From Clostridia bacterium (GTDB lineage: Bacteria > Bacillota > Clostridia > Oscillospirales > CAG-272), in the NCBI GenBank assembly GCA_017407375.1, contig JAFQWT010000057.1, positions 1 to 8,103 on the forward strand: a DNA stretch of 8,103 nucleotides, in the 5' to 3' direction. Of this stretch, positions 5,981 through 8,103 are shown piece by piece; the first letter of the stretch is position 1, and every line of letters starts with the position of its first letter. Under the pieces are notes generated by a model. That model searched no databases, had not been told where the DNA came from, and was given only the letters and a program-made list of their open reading frames with translations. Position numbers and translations under genes: made by a program.

Positions 5981-6181
5981 ATGACATTAGCGACGGCAAC
6001 GTTACGAAAAATGATGCTTGACTGCCTTCTGAGGACACGGGCGGGGACGGCAGCGATCGCCACGATCATGGAGCGACTGACGACACCCGCGGCGATCGCT
6101 CGGTTTGCCGAGCGGCTGCTGGCCGAGCCAAGGATGAGTGAGGATGAGATGCTGGCACTTTCGACGCTTGGGGCCGCGTAA
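5981..6181 (+). CDS. 66-residue hypothetical protein
   Basis: A short ORF from ATG at 5981 to TAA, preceded at 8 bases by a GAGAGG-type ribosome site and by a candidate -10, and followed by a strong terminator at 6209-6244. The product is rich in Ala, Leu, Arg, Thr and Met. It looks helical throughout, with segments such as LRKMMLDCLL, AAIATIMERL, AAIARFAERLL and SEDEMLAL. There is no signal peptide, membrane helix, metal motif or DNA-binding motif I can name. I do not recognise a family. It is convergent with trxB and unrelated to it by strand. The supporting signals favour a real small gene, but a chance ORF in GC-rich DNA is possible. Confidence 0.5.
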   Translation: MTLATATLRKMMLDCLLRTRAGTAAIATIMERLTTPAAIARFAERLLAEPRMSEDEMLALSTLGAA

Positions 6182-6208
6182 GGCCATTTTTTGACAGGTT
6201 TCGTTTAC

Positions 6209-6244
6209 AAAAACAGCGACTTCCCGTGGGAAGTCGCTGTTTTT
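6209..6244. terminator. Bidirectional terminator between the small ORF and trxB
   Basis: A perfect inverted repeat, AAAAACAGCGACTTCCC (6209-6225) with its complement (6228-6244), gives a GC-rich stem flanked by A5 and T5. It can end both the plus-strand ORF and the minus-strand nrdD-trxB transcript. Its last base is also the last base of the trxB stop codon. Confidence 0.93.
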
Positions 6245-7155
6245 CACTTTGCGCTATCCAGGTATTTGCACGCGGCGATGGCGGCAACGGCGCCGTCCCC
6301 CGTGGCGGTGGTGACCTGGCGGATCGCCTTTTGGCGGCAGTCTCCCGCGGCAAAGACGCCGGGGGTGCGCGTGAGGCAGTCCTCGCCCGAGGCAAGGTAG
6401 CCGCGCTCGTCAAGGTCGCAGAGCGAGGCGAAGGGCTCGTTCTCCGGCACCTGGCCGATCGCCACGAAAACGGCGTCGATCGGGAGGGTCTCGGTATGGC
6501 CCGTGACGGTATTGCGAAGGCCGATGGAGGTAAGCTTCTCCTCCCCGTCAAGGCGTTCCAGGACCGTGGAATAGATAACACGCACGTTCCTGCGCTCCGC
6601 GATATCGGCAATAAGACTTCCCTCACCCGTCAGGCGGTCAAGGTTTTGGATGACGGTGACGCTGCGGCAGATCTCCGAGAGCATGACCGCCTCCTGCAGG
6701 GCCGAGTTGCCGCCGCCGATCACGGCGACGTCCTCCCCCGCGTGGAAGGCACCGTCACAAATGGCACAGTACGAGATACCGTGACCGACAAGGCGCCCCT
6801 CATTCGGAAGGCCCAGCGTGCGGTGGTGGGATCCCGCGGCCAGGATCACGCTTCTGGCGGGATACTCGCGCGCCTCACCGACCACGACGCGGTCATGGCC
6901 CGCCGTGCGGATGCCAACGACGGTATCCATCTCGATCTCAGCGCCGAGGTCCATGGCCTGGTCGACCAGCTTTTCCCCAAGCTCCATGCCCGAAAGGGCG
7001 CGGAAGCCGGGATAGTTCTCTACCTTCGGGGAGTGGGTGATCTGCCCGCCGAAGTTCTCTTTTTCCAGGATCAGCACGCTTTTGCCGGCGCGGCGGCCGT
7101 AGATGGCCGCCGTGAGGCCGGCAGGTCCTGCGCCGACGATAACGATATCGTGCAT
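6244..7155 (-). CDS. trxB: Thioredoxin reductase-like flavoprotein with altered NADPH site
   Basis: A 303-residue low-molecular-weight thioredoxin reductase-like flavoprotein, normal length for the family. It shows the FAD-binding GAGPAG (8-13), the redox-active CAIC (Cys130, Cys133) followed by DGAF, the second Rossmann motif GGGNSA (147-152), and the FAD motif GVFAAGDC (266-273). The usual HRRxxxR motif, whose arginines hold the NADPH 2'-phosphate, is replaced by VIQNLDRLTGE (168-178), so NADPH may not be the donor. The family passes electrons through FAD and the CxxC pair to a thioredoxin-like disulfide in the cytosol. The ATG lies 3 bases after the nrdD stop, with only a weak AAGG upstream, so translation is probably coupled. 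The likely partner is the CPNC domain fused to NrdD. The terminator at 6209-6244 ends the transcript. Confidence 0.92.
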   Translation of the reverse strand: MHDIVIVGAGPAGLTAAIYGRRAGKSVLILEKENFGGQITHSPKVENYPGFRALSGMELGEKLVDQAMDLGAEIEMDTVVGIRTAGHDRVVVGEAREYPARSVILAAGSHHRTLGLPNEGRLVGHGISYCAICDGAFHAGEDVAVIGGGNSALQEAVMLSEICRSVTVIQNLDRLTGEGSLIADIAERRNVRVIYSTVLERLDGEEKLTSIGLRNTVTGHTETLPIDAVFVAIGQVPENEPFASLCDLDERGYLASGEDCLTRTPGVFAAGDCRQKAIRQVTTATGDGAVAAIAACKYLDSAK

Positions 7156-7158
7156 CGC

Positions 7159-8103
7159 TCAGGCCTTGGTGCTTTCTTCAATGAATTTGCGGATGTTGGA
7201 GACGTTGGCCACGGTGGCCACGGGCTTGCCCTCCCGCTCAATGACGAGGGTGGGGGCGGCCTCCACGCCATAGCGCTTGGCCGTGGCGGGCTCCTTGTCG
7301 GCCAGGATCACCTCATAGGCGATGCCCGCCTCATCGAGGAACTTCTTGGCCATTTTGCAGTTGGGGCAGGTGGTGGTGGCAAACAGAATGAGGTTGTCAC
7401 CCGTGACGGTCTCCCCGCAGTCGCAGGCCTCGGCCTTGACGGTGGGCTTATCGTCGGCACGGCGAGCCATCGACGCGGCGGCGTTGTAAACGCGGCGGTC
7501 ACGGTACTCCTGCGACTTACCGTCGTTCCAGTTCTTCACGGGACGGTAGTAGCCCGTGATGCGGCTGTAGACCTCGGTGACCTCGCCGCAGTCGGGGCAG
7601 ACGTTCACCTCGCCCGCGATGTAGCCGTGGTTCTTACAGACCGAATAGGTGGGCGAGAGCGTGTAGTAGGGGAGCTTGTAGTTCTCGGCGATCTTGCGAA
7701 CGAGAGAGGCCGCGGCCTTCCAGTCAGGCAGGCGCTCACCGAGGAAGGCATGGAAGACGGTGCCCGAGGTGTACAGGGTCTGCAGCTCGTCCTGGATGTC
7801 AAGCGCCGAGAAGATATCGTCGGTGTAGCCGACAGGCAGGTGCGAGGAGTTGGTGTAGTAGGGCGTCTCACCCTCCTTGGAGGCGGTGAGGATGTTCGGG
7901 AAGCGCTTCTTATCGTGCTTGGCAAGACGGTAGCTCGTCGACTCGGCAGGGGTGGCCTCCAGGTTGTAGAGGTCTCCGTATGCTTCCTGATAGTCGGAAA
8001 GTCTTTCTCTCATATGGTTGAGAACTCTCTGCGAGAATTCCTGTGTTTCCTTATGAGTCATATCCTTGCCGATCCACTTTGCGTTAAGACCCGCCTCGTT
8101 CAT
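7159..8103 (-). CDS. nrdD: Anaerobic (class III) ribonucleotide reductase, C-terminal part with fused redoxin domain
   Basis: The last 314 residues of NrdD, cut by the right edge; the Met at the edge is internal, since the catalytic N-terminal part lies outside. Class III enzymes make deoxynucleotides from ribonucleotides using an oxygen-sensitive glycyl radical installed by the NrdG activase, which is not in this window. Visible, in fragment numbering, are the NLEATPAESTSYR segment (47-59), zinc-site residues Cys156, probably His159, Cys169 and Cys172 (CPDCG), and the radical site RITGY with Gly184. After about residue 215, where NrdD proteins usually end, comes a linker with CDCG (227-230). 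Then follows a glutaredoxin/thioredoxin-like domain of about 75 residues with CPNC (246-249) and a cis-Pro-type APT (283-285). The trxB gene starts 3 bases downstream. A redoxin, rather than formate, may therefore be the reductant. Confidence 0.93.
   Translation of the reverse strand: MNEAGLNAKWIGKDMTHKETQEFSQRVLNHMRERLSDYQEAYGDLYNLEATPAESTSYRLAKHDKKRFPNILTASKEGETPYYTNSSHLPVGYTDDIFSALDIQDELQTLYTSGTVFHAFLGERLPDWKAAASLVRKIAENYKLPYYTLSPTYSVCKNHGYIAGEVNVCPDCGEVTEVYSRITGYYRPVKNWNDGKSQEYRDRRVYNAAASMARRADDKPTVKAEACDCGETVTGDNLILFATTTCPNCKMAKKFLDEAGIAYEVILADKEPATAKRYGVEAAPTLVIEREGKPVATVANVSNIRKFIEESTKA

Noticed and set aside
6191..6219. A perfect TTGACA at 6191-6196 downstream of the small ORF
   Set aside because: No -10-like sequence lies 16-18 bases downstream, and the following sequence is the terminator hairpin.

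Overview
The window looks like a piece of a metagenome-derived genome from a strictly anaerobic, fairly GC-rich Clostridia lineage (Oscillospiraceae or Christensenellales-like gut Firmicutes). The signs are near-consensus sigma-A promoters, AGGAGG-type ribosome sites with UUG and GUG starts, strong hairpin-plus-T-tract terminators, a class III (oxygen-sensitive) ribonucleotide reductase, and DUF5058, ACT/UPF0237 and UPF0210 families typical of Firmicutes. Taxonomy is inferred from gene content only.

Layout. Bases 1 to about 165 do not fit the rest. They encode a piece of a Bacteroidetes-style secreted GH43 glycosidase, joined mid-gene to the 3' end of a minus-strand histidine phosphatase (to 728); this is most likely an assembly chimera. 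A compact divergent promoter region (735-893) separates the phosphatase from a plus-strand five-gene operon (901-5454): a DUF5058 membrane protein, a second six-helix membrane protein, a membrane-anchored M20 metallopeptidase, an ACT-domain protein (UPF0237) and a PFL-fold protein (UPF0210). Next comes a tRNA-Gly(CCC)-like gene with its own consensus promoter and terminator (5486-5639), carrying three unusual substitutions. It is followed by about 250 bases of consecutive hairpins and a repeated motif (5650-5883), then a 66-residue orphan ORF (5981-6181). A bidirectional terminator (6209-6244) separates this ORF from the convergent minus-strand pair nrdD (3' part, to the right edge) and trxB.

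How the genes may work together. The two membrane proteins and the M20 enzyme look like an uptake-and-hydrolysis module for an unidentified amide or peptide-like substrate. ACT and UPF0210 form a conserved pair of unknown role, here transcribed with the module. On the other strand, NrdD carries a fused C-terminal glutaredoxin/thioredoxin-like CPNC domain and sits 3 bases upstream of a thioredoxin reductase. This suggests a dedicated electron chain (reductase to fused redoxin to ribonucleotide reductase). The reductase keeps the CxxC and the Rossmann glycines but lacks the NADPH-phosphate-binding HRRxxxR motif, so its electron donor may not be NADPH.
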